The notes under the pieces were generated by a model. The model worked only from the letters and a program-made list of their open reading frames with translations, searched no databases and was not told where the DNA came from. From Lepisosteus oculatus (lineage: Eukaryota; Chordata; Actinopteri; Semionotiformes; Lepisosteidae): a stretch of 64,000 nucleotides of DNA. The position numbers and the translations under genes are program-made. The stretch lies in NCBI RefSeq assembly GCF_040954835.1, contig NC_090703.1:19605444-19669443 (forward strand), given 5' to 3'. Below are positions 1 to 12,800 of the stretch, one piece after another (within the stretch, counting starts at the first letter, position 1; the number at the start of each line of letters is the position of its first letter).

Positions 1-733
1 AACAAACAGCCTCCCTTGGTTAGTGAGTGAATTTTTAGAATAGGGGCATAGGTTTTCCATTTATTTTGTAGCATTTGGGTTTATGTAGAGAGAGATTGAA
101 CTGTAGGTTGTATTATGTTAAGTGAAAGTAGGTTTATCTCCGTTTGGGTCAATTATTGAATAGGATATAGGATGCAAACACTTGGTTGCAGTCAGGGGAT
201 TTCTGGTTCATGACCAAAACCTTTGAGATGCCTTATTTGTAAATGGTGTAACTTGTATGTTGTGTGTGTTGATTAGTTCATGTTGTGTCATTATTTAAAA
301 AAAATAGTCAATTAACTCAATGTGCCTGATTTATCATTTCTTTTCACAACAGCTGTTCCGAGATCAAAGGGGCCTCTAATTATAACAACCACTCTGATGT
401 ATTCTTAGCAAAATCTTTACAATTTGGGGGTTATGATTATTTAATTTAGTTTCAAGAGTAATCTGCTTGGTTATTTTCTGACACTTACTATTGTCTTAAC
501 CCCCATTTATAACACAAGGATATAATGTGACAATGCAGTCTCCTGCAGCTGGGAGAGAACATGCTTAAAGAATGAGCAATAACCACAGATCTGCACCTGC
601 AGTTCAAAAACAGAATTCAAAATTTAATGTTGTAGAATTTAGGGAGCCTTACAGCAGAATCTCAGAACTTAAATCAAAAATTTATATTTTACATGTAACA
701 AGTCAGTTGCTTTCTCTCTGCTTGGCTTCACAG
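1..733 (+). other. ITPK1 intron, 3' part
   Basis: AT-rich sequence leading to the acceptor at 731-733. I see no earlier ITPK1 exon and no repeat I can name. The small open frame near 572-769 overlaps the acceptor and is not supported as a gene. Confidence 0.6.
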
Positions 734-832
734 ATCATAGGATCTGCTCTCCTCCCTTCCTGGTGTTGAACAGTGACTGTGGGACTGACACTCTGAAGCA
801 GATCAAGAAGCATGGTCTCACATTCCCCTTCA
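734..832 (+). CDS. itpk1: ITPK1 exon: ICSPPF segment
   Basis: The exon follows acceptor cttcacag and ends at donor GTAAGT. The first two bases complete an Asp codon begun in an upstream exon outside the window. It reads HRICSPPFLVLNSDCGTDTL, then KQIKKHGLTFPF, matching the central part of the ATP-grasp domain. It ends with one base of the next codon, an Ile. This is the first exon of the gene I can find here; nothing ITPK1-like is visible in 1-733. Confidence 0.93.
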
Positions 833-3800
833 GTAAGTAGGGAACTTTTCCTCCCCTCGCCTCACAGATGAATAGTTTGATGCTGTTTCTCGGTTAAAAA
901 AATTAAACTCTTGCTAATTAGGAAACAAAGCAAACAGCTTCTTTCTTCTTAAGACACCAGGCATGACGTCTTTTTTTAGTCCCTCAAGCAGAGTTTACAG
1001 GTGAGGTTGAACCCAGAGCCCATAGAACTGGCATTTCAATCTGCACTTTACCAGTTGTTTGCCAGATTACCTTTCCTTCAGTTTATAAAAGTATTTTTTA
1101 AAATAAAAAATGGAAGGTAATGTGAAATTTCACCTTCAATTAATTAATTCCCTTAACTGTACATTACATATTCCCGAGGTCTAAAAAATATGCCAATATT
1201 TTTTATAGTCAAAATAAAAACAGTATTACATGTTTATGGCAGTTAGACCATGTAACTTAGTGGAGTAGTCAACGAGACAAAATATGTAATTAGAAATATG
1301 CATAGCTTAGTTCAAGGCAGTCCAAATGTCTTTCGATTGCTCTTTTAGCACTTTCTATTGCTTCCCCTAACACATTTTAACACATTTTTCTGCCATGAGG
1401 CTTAAAATAAGGAGACTGTTCAAAGTTAGAAATCAGTTGAAGGAGTAAAGGAAGCTCTGTCATTGTTTCATAAATGGCTTTGCACATAAAAAACAGGTAC
1501 TAAAACCTCCTTTGTTGTAACAAAACTCAGTAAATGGAGCTTTTATGCAGCCAAGAGTGAACTGTATATGGTTACTCATTTTTGCCACTAATTGAAACAT
1601 GATGGCCTGCCAATATTATTTTCAACAGAACAGAGATTTATATTGTACAATAATTATTATATTTAAAATAATTGTGATTAATAATGCAAACAACATCCCT
1701 TACTTAGCAGGTAATGAGTTCTGTTAAATATATCTAATTAGGATACAATAACTGTTAATTATCTTTCAAGAAAGGTACTATATCACAAAATAACAAAAAT
1801 CTAAGATTCTACAAATAATATCTTGCTATGGTTGAGCCTAGTATTCCAGTAATTTACAGTATGTCCTCATGGAGTACATTTAAATCAAATAACCAGCACA
1901 GGTTTGAAATCCCTGATGTACAGTTGTTGCTACAAAAACAGGGGTCCTAGGATAGAGTTCTGAGGAGCACCTGCAGTGACAGAGAAAGATGTACTAAGAG
2001 AGACAGAAGACCGTGTTTTAGAAGGATTTAAATAAGTAATGAGATGTTGAGAGAGTATTGTAACTGATTAAAAAGGACATTGAATATCTCAAAAGATCAA
2101 ATTAGATAAAACAAGAAAGAAAGGCCAAGTGCCTATTTCCTTTAATGTATCATTTTGACAGGAGCTGTCTGCATACTTTTGATGAAACCCTGAACAAAAC
2201 ACTTCACACTTGTTATTAAAAGCCAACAGCTCTTGTCGATGAGGAGCCACTATGTGTTCTAACAGTTTTGGCCATGTGCCTTTTTTGTGTTTGTGCCAGA
2301 AATTAATTGAGCTGTTTTGATTTTTACCATGATAACCTTCTGCTTTTCTCTCTTCCATCACAGTCTGCAAAACCAGAGTAGCACATGGTACCAATTCTCA
2401 TGAGGTAAGAGGAAACCATTATTGGAAATCCAGTCTCGGCAGGAACAGTACAAAAAACCACAGCAGGGTTGTTCTCGTGATTTTTATTTTAAAAAATCCA
2501 GCAGCATCTGCTGAGCTGAGAACACATGATATGGAACAGATTTCTGTAGCTCCGAACATCGTGCTCTTGCATTGGTCATAATTTTGCAGCTTTCAGGTGT
2601 CCTCTTTAGAAGAGTTCTTGTGACACATACAAATTTCAAATCTAGTAAATTTTATCACATTTGTTTCTATATAGCCCTTTTTATTTGCTTATCTCCCATT
2701 TTTGTTCCAGCTTCATTCTATATTGTTTTTGTAAAGGAGAAACTGAAGGAAGTTAACACCATAATTGCCTGCATTACATTGTAACCATGTGACGGGTAGT
2801 TCATGCCTACTGTACAAGCTTCAAAGTTCAAATGTTCTTTCTTTCACTGCATGCTGTGCAGTATATCATTAACTGTTTGGTGCTCACACTTAAAACATGT
2901 TGGAAATGTTATCTGCAAGAATTTTGACCTTAAAAATACAACATCATCCTCAATTATATAATGCTTATATTAAGGACAGGGGTGAACTGTTCAACTGTAA
3001 TCAGATGCAGTTACCTTCATTTTGTCTCAGAGCACATTACTATTACCTTCAACAGAAATGAGCTTTTTTTCCTTGAAGTGTGTCATAAAAGTTCGAGAGA
3101 CATTGCAGTCAGCTGAGAAAACACTCTTCTTTCCATTTCTTTATTTTAGGTGCAGCCCATGACAAATGCTGTGTCTCTGTTAATATTGTTGAATTACTCT
3201 ATATGCCCCTGCTTGTTTAATTGCTCATGGGTATTTTGTAGTATCTCTGTGTTCATATTTTCTTTTTTCTTCAAGCTCACTGGTTTAAGTATAACGAATC
3301 TGTGTTGCCTCACCTTCACGTTGTGTACTGTACCAGTTTTGTTTCGACAGTTTCACAGGCTAAATGTTGTAGGGGGTGTATTTTGTAATATTGGTATTTA
3401 TACCAGGATAACTTAATGGAACAAATTAGAAACAGTTCTGTCTTTAATGATTAAGTGTGTTAAGCTGGTGATGTCATTTTATTGCTTTCCAAAGCACATA
3501 ACCTGAGCTTCAAACATCATAAAGAGCACTGTGATATGCCTGTCTGTGTGTGATTAATCAGGGGCTTAGTTATTAACCAGGGTTTAGAAAGATAGCCATT
3601 GTTGTTCAAGCCATTTTAGTGTGGGATGAGCTGCACTTCAGTTCATCCAGATTTCCACACCTTCTTATCAAACAAGAACTAAGTTTGCCACTGCTTTTTC
3701 TCCTAGATGGCGATCATTTTTAGCGAAGAGAACCTGAAGGACATCAAGCCACCGTGTGTGATCCAGAGCTTCATTAATCATAACGCAGTGCTGTACAAGG

Positions 3801-6800
3801 TGTTTGTGGTGGGGGAGTCATACACAGTGGTGGAAAGACCTTCCCTAAAGAACTTCCCAGCTGGACCTGCAGGTGAGAATGTGGTAACAGCTGCCATGCC
3901 ACTTGTCACAACCCTTGTTCTAATTCCAACTGCTCCATCACAGCCACAGCAGAATGCCAATGGATATACAACACTGTAGAAAAAGATTCAAAAAATAAAT
4001 GGGTACCTAGGAATTTGTCAGCCCTTTCTTCATTTGATGAGAAAGCAAATGGAAGTGGCACCACGTTTGGTTCTGCATTTTGTTGTAAAGGATATATAGA
4101 TTTTAGGTTCGGAAGAATGGTTCTGCCACCTGACTTGGTTTTACTGGCAATATCCACATTCTGTGAAACGGTACAAGAGTAACATAACATCACTTTATTA
4201 CCCCTATACAATTTCTTGCATTAGGAATTCGTCTTTTCGCATAACCCAGCTTGCTCTCCATGAGACACAGACACACAGGCGGGGAGAGAAGCTTGGGGTC
4301 AGAGCGCTGGGTCAGCCACTGTACAGCGCCCCTGGAGCAGTTGGGGTTAAGGGCCTTGCTCAGAGTTAGAGGAAACAATGAAAAATGACGGTGAAATGGG
4401 TTTTAGCTTTTGGACATTTCTCTATAGACATAACTTACCTAACAAGAGAAGTGTTCGAACTGTTATTAGCCAAGTGCTTTTCTTCTAAAAAATGATAGAC
4501 TGGAACTAAAATTCGTAATTTGTGGTTATTTAATGCCCACCCCTCCTGAAAGCAATGACGAGAACAGATGGAAAAAATTACTTCTTCATTATGTTGCCTC
4601 ACAGAAAAAGTGGTCTGTGTTACCTTGCCACAGTTATATCACATCATAGCAACCTTATTAATTGCTTTCTAGTGAATTGCTGGCTGGTTTCATATGCTAA
4701 CCAATTGGAAATTAGGCTTTTTTGTGCATGTACAGTATGATGTGCATTGCTCTTTTACCCCTGGCAGTATATAAACATAAAAACCACACATTGGCAGAGA
4801 ATAATTGCAAATTCTTAATGTCTTGCATTAATTGTAGAAATATTTCTGTTTTTTCTGTTTTCTGTTATCTGCTGTTTTCTTGATGGTCTAAATCATTATT
4901 TCCACTACCCGTTTCTTTGACATATCTCTTATTTTCAAGAGAAACACGACATTTTTGCATGTTACTGTAGCTTCATCCATGCAAATGAGCCGTGGTTATA
5001 AAATCTACTTTGCCTGATGCAAAACACACTTCTGGATCTCTTCTGTAGCATTAGTCCTCTGTACACCACAGGCTTCTTTTCCAACATTTCTTGTAACATC
5101 TCTGTTCTATAACATTTTATGATTTTTCCAGTTCACATCTGACATCATTACCAACATTAGTGTTTTGTACTGTATAAAAATAGCAAGGCATCAGGAGATA
5201 TTAACTTGAACTCTTGTGGCATGTCCATGATTATGTAACATAAAAAAAAACAGTCAGAAGGGTCCAAGTAACTTTATGATGCCTTTTCTCACACTCTGTA
5301 TCCCAATGGATTAATTTCCTTTGACATAAATCTGACGTTTATTTCATTGGATCCATGTATATTGTTTTTTTCTTTTTCAAAAGCTCTAAACTTGAAAGGC
5401 GAGACATTTTTCTGACACGGGAAGCCATTATTAAGCACATGAATGCCTACGTTTATCAGTCTTCATAAGTACGACTCAGCAGCGTCGGTTATTTCTCAGA
5501 CTTAAAATATTATAGCACCTGTTTTTTTTTAAGGTGGTTTGAAGAATTGCTGCAAGAGGCTGTTAATTTTGAATGAAAGAGCCTTCACTCTGTATACTAC
5601 AGTGAATAATGGACAAAAATAGTTCACATGCTGACTAAACTGCGTCCCCTAGTAACTTCACAAGCAGAACATATTCACAAAGCTGTTATAGTCCAACCAG
5701 TTAACACTTCATACATCTGTATCATTACATACTCAATATACTGTATGTAGTAGTTTAACAAGGGTGTCGTCAAACAAAAAGTGTGCTTCTGTTTTATGGC
5801 GATAGAAGTGTAAAATAATAACGCCCTTTGTCCACCCTAACAGTAAAGAGTTTGTTTGAGGATTGTTAGGGGAATTGCTGTGCTTCCTTCATCTTTTATT
5901 TAGTTAAAAAATAAGAATAATTCTACATTCTGAAGGTATGCCTTTAGAGGTCAATAAGTTGTTCAAAGGAGCAAAGTTTAGCAGGTCCTGAATCTGCAGG
6001 ATTCCTACAGTTTGCACACAGGTTTTAAGGCAGACTTAGAAATTCCTTGACTTCGTCTGTCCTGTTTCTGGGCCAGGCTCATTGTTTTCCCTCTTTGTTT
6101 CACACCATTCTTTTCATTCCAAACAAATATGGAAGGTGCTTTAGACCAGTGTTGACTATGGAAGACATTTTTTTTCCCCCCTCAACACCTGCACAGACCT
6201 GCGTCTGTCATTCTTACCTTTCCCTGAGCAGTCACGCCAACACCACCACCACTCCACCCCTACCCTGAGGATGCAGAGCTTTTCTTTTTGTTGACTAAAG
6301 TGAACCTGAAGCACAAAATGTCAACAGGAAGTTCCAGAAGTATATCAATAGCTAACAATGCTAACAACACATTTAGTGGACCTCTCCCATGACCTTCACA
6401 CAGTCTCCACAATAAAATATTATGGCATTGTGTAATTGGAGGATGTGTTAGAGTTTGGCCTTGCTGCCTCATTCTTGTGTCTTGTGATCTGTCTACAGGT
6501 AGAGAGAGGCAGCTGTGGTTTGGCCACTTTCCGTTGAATACCTTGATTTGTATGATCAATCTGTTAAATTATTAAATGGAGGAATTCTGATTGCTAAATT
6601 TGGGTGGTCTTGTATACCTTCTAAAATGTGGACTTGCAAGGCTTGGGGACATGATTTGGGATTTGTTTTGGTGGCTGCCCGTTCTCTGTTTGTCATGATC
6701 TAGAAGACCAGGTTACGTGTTTGCTGTTGCCAACACAGGGCCGAAGCACTCCTCATATAATTTACAGTACACATCGGTCCTCCTAATGCATACAGTATGT

Positions 6801-9800
6801 CATAGGATAAATAAGAGGTTCTTCCCTTTTAAATCCAAATTGAGCTCAGTAACAGGCGAAAATACTTTATTTTTAACTTAAAGAACTGATAAAAATCTAT
6901 GCAGCTTTTAAAGGCAGCATTAAATGCCATTACTTGCCAGCATCCATTAATTGACATTAGAAAAGTGAAAGTGAATTGAATGTCATAGGATGTGACAAAC
7001 CGGGGCATTCAACAGAGCTTATTATTATTTTAAAAGTTGAATTAATACATATGCTCATGTCTTAAGACTTTCACAAAGTGAGCCAAAAGCACATGCCTGC
7101 AGTCATACAGATTTAATGGACCAACCAAATTAAAAAATTAAAAAATACATTATTTTTGATTAATCATTTTTCATCTGTTAATAGCTTGCATTAAATGCCA
7201 GTTTGGGTCTCCCTACAGTGAACGTCAGGGCTACAGACAACTCACAGTGATGGTCTTCATGTTCTTTTTTTAACATTGACTTTTTCATTCATTTTTTGAG
7301 AGAGGTTTGATGCACAATATTTAAATCTTAATGCCAGGACCTGTAGTGAAGAGTTTATACCTTCCCCTTCTATGAAGAGCATTCCTTGAAATACATAAAA
7401 TAAGGAATTGTCTCAAAGATAGAAACAAAATCACATGAGCTGAATATGCAAATGTAAATCTCTAAATTGGTAGTTGTTTGTGCATGTTGCTAGACTTTTG
7501 CTAGGATGGCACACTCATAAGCTCACATTAACTATTTAAAATTAATTGGAACTAAAAAACGATTCTCAGATGTTCGCAAAAATATAAACAGACATGTTAA
7601 AAGTTATTTTTGTGTATCACAAATGTATCTATCTCAGTTATGTATGAAAGTATTTTCTTACTAAATTTCAGAATGCAAATTGCTGTCATAAATTGCTGAG
7701 TTGTCACTGTGGTTACACTATTTTAAAAAGAGATCAGCAAGTAATTCTACCAAACAAACATAGGAAGGATAAAATTGCTAAATATATGTACAGTATATAT
7801 TGTGAGGTTGGACTTTTTATTGTTTATTGCTGCTATATGAAATACAATTAATCAAAATTGGCATATGACTCTGCAAATTGAAATCAATACTCAATTTCAT
7901 GTTTAATGATTATGGTTTTTACTTGGCACACATACAGTATTTAATAATGCCAGTAGACGTATATAAACCCTTCAGGGCTAGTTTCAGGAACCTGACTGTG
8001 CCTGGAGTGTAGTTAAATGTTGTTTGTCCGAGTACATGAGGTATGGATCAGAAAACACGATTGTTTGTTGGCAAACAAAGCTAACACAGCCATTTACAAA
8101 GTCAGATGACTTTCTGTCACAAGCATGTCATGCGATTTCAGAGGAAAAACCTTCATTTCCGCATAAGGTACACTTCAGTCGTAGAGAGTAGCATACAGAT
8201 CCTTTTGGATCTTTAACATTTTTAAAATATGAACTAAAAAGTAAATCATTGGTAAATAAATTTTACAACTTTGTAGGTTTTTTGTGAAAAACTAGTGATT
8301 TTTATGGATGTATGGGTTGACGACAGATATTAAGAGGTTTGTTATTCTGTAAGAAACTGATTTTATTTTAATCTCTATAATTCTACTTGTGTGTGTGCGC
8401 ACACACGGCGATTGTAGTCATTATTGTGAGAAAAAAGGCTTTAACAGCTCCTCCATGCTGTCCAATAGCAGGTGAAGATGCAGAAGCTCTGTTGACATGT
8501 GCCATGTTTTTTCAGCCAGAGGTCAGAATGTTTAAGGGGAATTGCTGAAATAAAGCATCCGCTAACAATGTACAACATATTTACTGTCAGTGACCTCCAG
8601 TGTGATTTTCACACATCGTCCGGTTTCATAATGCAGTAATGTCATTGTGTGGTGGCTGCATTGTGTTCTGGCAGTTGCCTATTTTTTATTTGGTCATTGC
8701 AGTTGTTTTATCCCACAGTTTTAAGTTTCCATTTCCTGAGGTATGTTGCTTCTTTTGGGAAATTGAGTATTGACTGTCCCCATTTCTCATGTTTCAAGTT
8801 TGTATGTGTTCCAGAAAAAAATATTTGGCTAGGAGAATATGGACCTTCTCTGGATCAAACTCGCATGTCTTCCCTCTCCTTAAACATTTGTGGTAGTTTA
8901 TAGTCGCCACCGAGTAGCATGTTTTCTACTAAACATCAGATTTAGTAGCAGGATCTTCAAATATACCAAGTCATCACCTGGAGCTTAACATACATGTAAG
9001 ATAAGCATCCTTGGAGCTATTTGCTTTTTCAGTTCTTTAGCTTAGGAATTCTCTCTCTGATCCTATAAGGAAGGCTGAAATAGTTTCATTCAATAACATC
9101 TAAAAATCATTCTATTTAAGTTTATTGATCTTTAGATTGGAAAATACTTTTCAATCAATGAATCTATATACATATAAATCCTTTGGTAGCGTTTTCCATA
9201 CTGAACATAATGATATTTAAAGGGTTGCAAGAAAAAGAGTGCAAGTTTTGATTGATCCCTCAGATCATTTTGACCCGAGTGTTACATCCAGCTAATCCCA
9301 AAATCAGACAGTATGACTGGACAGCACAACAGCTTAATCCAGGCACCCACAAGTCTTTGCATAAAGAGACTCATCTTCTAAGTCTTGCACGTCTTCATGT
9401 ATAAAGTTATATACTTGTCACTACACACCGTAGAATTTCATTGGCCTGTAAAAATGTTCTTATTTGTAGTTGATCTGTATCTTGCTACCTGTTCTCTGGA
9501 ACCCTGTCACAGGATATCCAGGTCTTTTGAACTGGCTTTTTAATATCAGGCTCTGTGTCTTGGCTCATATGCCATACAGTAAGTTTGTGACTTTATCTAA
9601 TATGCTTTAAACTGAATAATACTGCCACCAATAGGCTACATTAGAAATTTGCACTGTTTGTTGCAATCCATGTCCTTCTTTATACAAAAATACATTTCTG
9701 TGATAATCTGCTGAAAATGTAACTATTTTGTTTTAAATTATCATTTAATCCTGAAATTTAAAATTTGTAGTTCAAAAGTAGTCTTATAACTTTGCGGAAG

Positions 9801-12800
9801 TGTAAAGTCGATTCTTGAGTTGTAGTGATTGTGTTTTTGAAAATTGTGAATTAAATTACTGCTAAATAACAAGCTTAATTTCTTCTCCCCAAACCAAACT
9901 AAATTGTTATTTAGAAGGAAATTGTTATAATCATCAAGCAAGCAATTGCGATCAAATTACACCAAGGGCTGAACGGAGCAAAACACATTACACAAATGCT
10001 GTATTTCCTGTTTGTGTTTTAGATGTCTCAGAGATTGCACAGCAATGTGTGAGAGGCTAATCTCAACGGACAAGTCTTTTTTAGCATTTGTTGTGTTTCA
10101 TTTTTGCTGTATATATCAGAAGTTCATACATACAGAGTTCATGTCATGAGAGAAAGTGCCCTGCCTCCTGCCAGAAACAGATTTCAGACTTTCCTTTCCA
10201 GCATTTTTTTCAAGAATCCTTTTAACCAGTGCAACTGCATTTCACAGTCAGGTCTGACAGCCTCATCCAGTTGGGCAGGCCGCTGTCCCCCAAAACAACA
10301 AAGCCCAATGCATTCTTAAGGGTGTTACCTGTTATCTTCTTCTTTAAATTTGTTGAGTACTGCACTTAGCCAAGAACCTTTTTGGTTTACACACTCACAA
10401 ATGTAGTATACAGAAAAAACACATTTCTGCTTTTTTTGGCTGTAGACATTATACTATAGTATTATAGCTTTGCATGGTATTATTCATTTAATTAATATGC
10501 AGTAGATGTGTACTTCTGGTTAATTATCATATCAATATTAATATTGTGGTTAATAGGATATTTATAGAACACAAACTGTGTAATTCATTTGCAAAAGTTA
10601 GATTGTCCAATAATAACCTGAAATATCTGACAAGCTACAGGGGACACTGTAATGCATTAAATGACATCATGAACAAACACGGCAAACACAATTTGAAGCG
10701 ACTAATGTTGTGCAGAGTGTAACTGAGTCGCATTTGTGACAATCCCAGTTCGCTGAAAACATAATCCTTGTGGAGACCAGAGTGAACTGATGTGCTCTGT
10801 GCTTTCTAGATTATATTTAATATAACCTTGACGGCAAACCATGTTGTGAGTATTGTTTTTTAATCTACCGTTAATCTAGAGTGCCGTAATAAAAACATGT
10901 GTTTTTGTTTCTCTCTTTTTCAGACCGAAAAGCAATTTTCTTTAATAGTCACAATGTATCAAAACCAGAATCTTCCTCAGACCTGACTTCTGTAAGTAAT
11001 ACTCGTTAGTAATTGGTTTTCCTTTGAATCTCTCTTTGAATGTGGGTAGAGATCAACATTTAAGCATACATCTAAGAAGGGGAATTTTAGTTCGGTAATA
11101 TGTAGAGGGCAATGTCTCATTGGTGGCTGTACCGTACTGTCAGAAATTTAAGAGCCTAAGGTCAAACGGGTAAACGTAAGATTTATAATACAGCTGAGTC
11201 TGACATCAGTGCTGAGCAGGCTCTCATGTTGGTGCCTCTTCACAGAGAGAGAATGTGGAGGGAGTGTTCCAGCCTCCCAGCGACGATGTCATCCGTAAGC
11301 TCTCAAGTCTGCTGCGCCAAGAACTGGGCGTGTCTCTCTTTGGGATCGATGTGATCATCAACAACCAAACTGGCCAGCATGCTGTTATCGACATTAATGC
11401 ATTCCCAGGTAATGAACTCCTTGGTTTTAATTTTAACCCCACAGGTTTACATTATCATTAAGGGGAGAGGAGACAGTCAATAGCAATAGTGAAGTGTTAA
11501 CAACAGGGCTAATAAGGATAGCCCATTTTTACCAGTAGGTGTCACCCTATCATTTGAAATGGGCACTTGAAATACTTCAGGCTGAGTGCTGCAGAGATGG
11601 TGTCAAACTAAACCACTGGTCAGTTCCATCTGTTCATCTTTTGATGGAAAATGTTATATAGTATGTGCACCAGTTGCAAATCCACCTGTACCAGAGAAAC
11701 ACCCAGTGATCCATTCTAATGCAAACAAAAGAAATAATTGAGAAGTAGTGATCACAAGTGTTGAGTTAATATTATTTTCGTTGGAAATGCTATCTGTATT
11801 TTCATATACATTGTATTTTCAATACATTAGGCGCCTTGATTTTAAAGATAGAAGTTAACTAAATTCCCTCAAATTATATTTTAGAAAACAACATACTGTA
11901 TAACATACTGTACTCTATGAATTGGCTTCATAAGTCTGCTCTCCTCCCCACTGATGGCTGATGTGTGGTGAGTGTTCTGGTGCACTATGGCTGCCGTCGC
12001 ATCATCCAGGTGGATGCTGCACACTGGTGGTGGTGGAGGGGAGTCCCCATTACCTGTAAAGCGCTTTGAGTGGAGTGTCCAGAAAAGCGCTATATAAGTG
12101 TAAGCAATTATTATTATTATATTATTATAAAGCAGTGAGTAACTTTTGGCTAAAATATATTTTGATGGGAAACTTTTGGCGGAGTGACGCAGTGGTTAGC
12201 ACTGCTGCTTCGGAATGTTGGGGGCCTGGGGTCAATTCTGGACCCGGAGTGCTATTTGTATGTTCTCCCCATGTTTACATGGGTTTCAGGTGCTCCGGTT
12301 TTCTTCCTCCCACAGTCCAAAGACACTCGGGTAATAAATCGCTTCTGGGAAAACTGGCCCTGGTGTGAATGTTTGCAAGCCTGTGTTTGTGTCTGTGTGT
12401 GCCCTGACTTGGACTGGCATCCCGCCCGAGGTGTATCCTGCCTTGCGGTCATTGCTTGCCGATAGTCACCGACTCACCCATCACCCTGAGTTTAATTGGA
12501 ATTGATTTGTTTAGCAAAGCCATTTTATGAATTTTACCTCACCAAGAGAAGTTGATATAAACCAATAACTACTGAAGCTTCCAGGTGAGATTCATTGGAT
12601 TGACAGTGGCAAAAATCAATTTTATTTTTAGTTGCTTCTAATTCTCTCCCTCCTTTTTTTTTGTGGTGTAGGCTACGAAGGGGTACCCGAGTTCTTCAGT
12701 GACCTGCTGAACCACATCATGACTGTCCTCCAAGGGAGCCCAGAGGCACCAGCCGCGCCCCTCAATGGCAGTGCAGCAGAACAGATGCCCAGTGTTGCCA

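Noticed and set aside
12066..12465. Open frames of about 100 codons before the last ITPK1 exon
   Set aside because: They run through SINE sequence; the apparent proteins are translated repeats.
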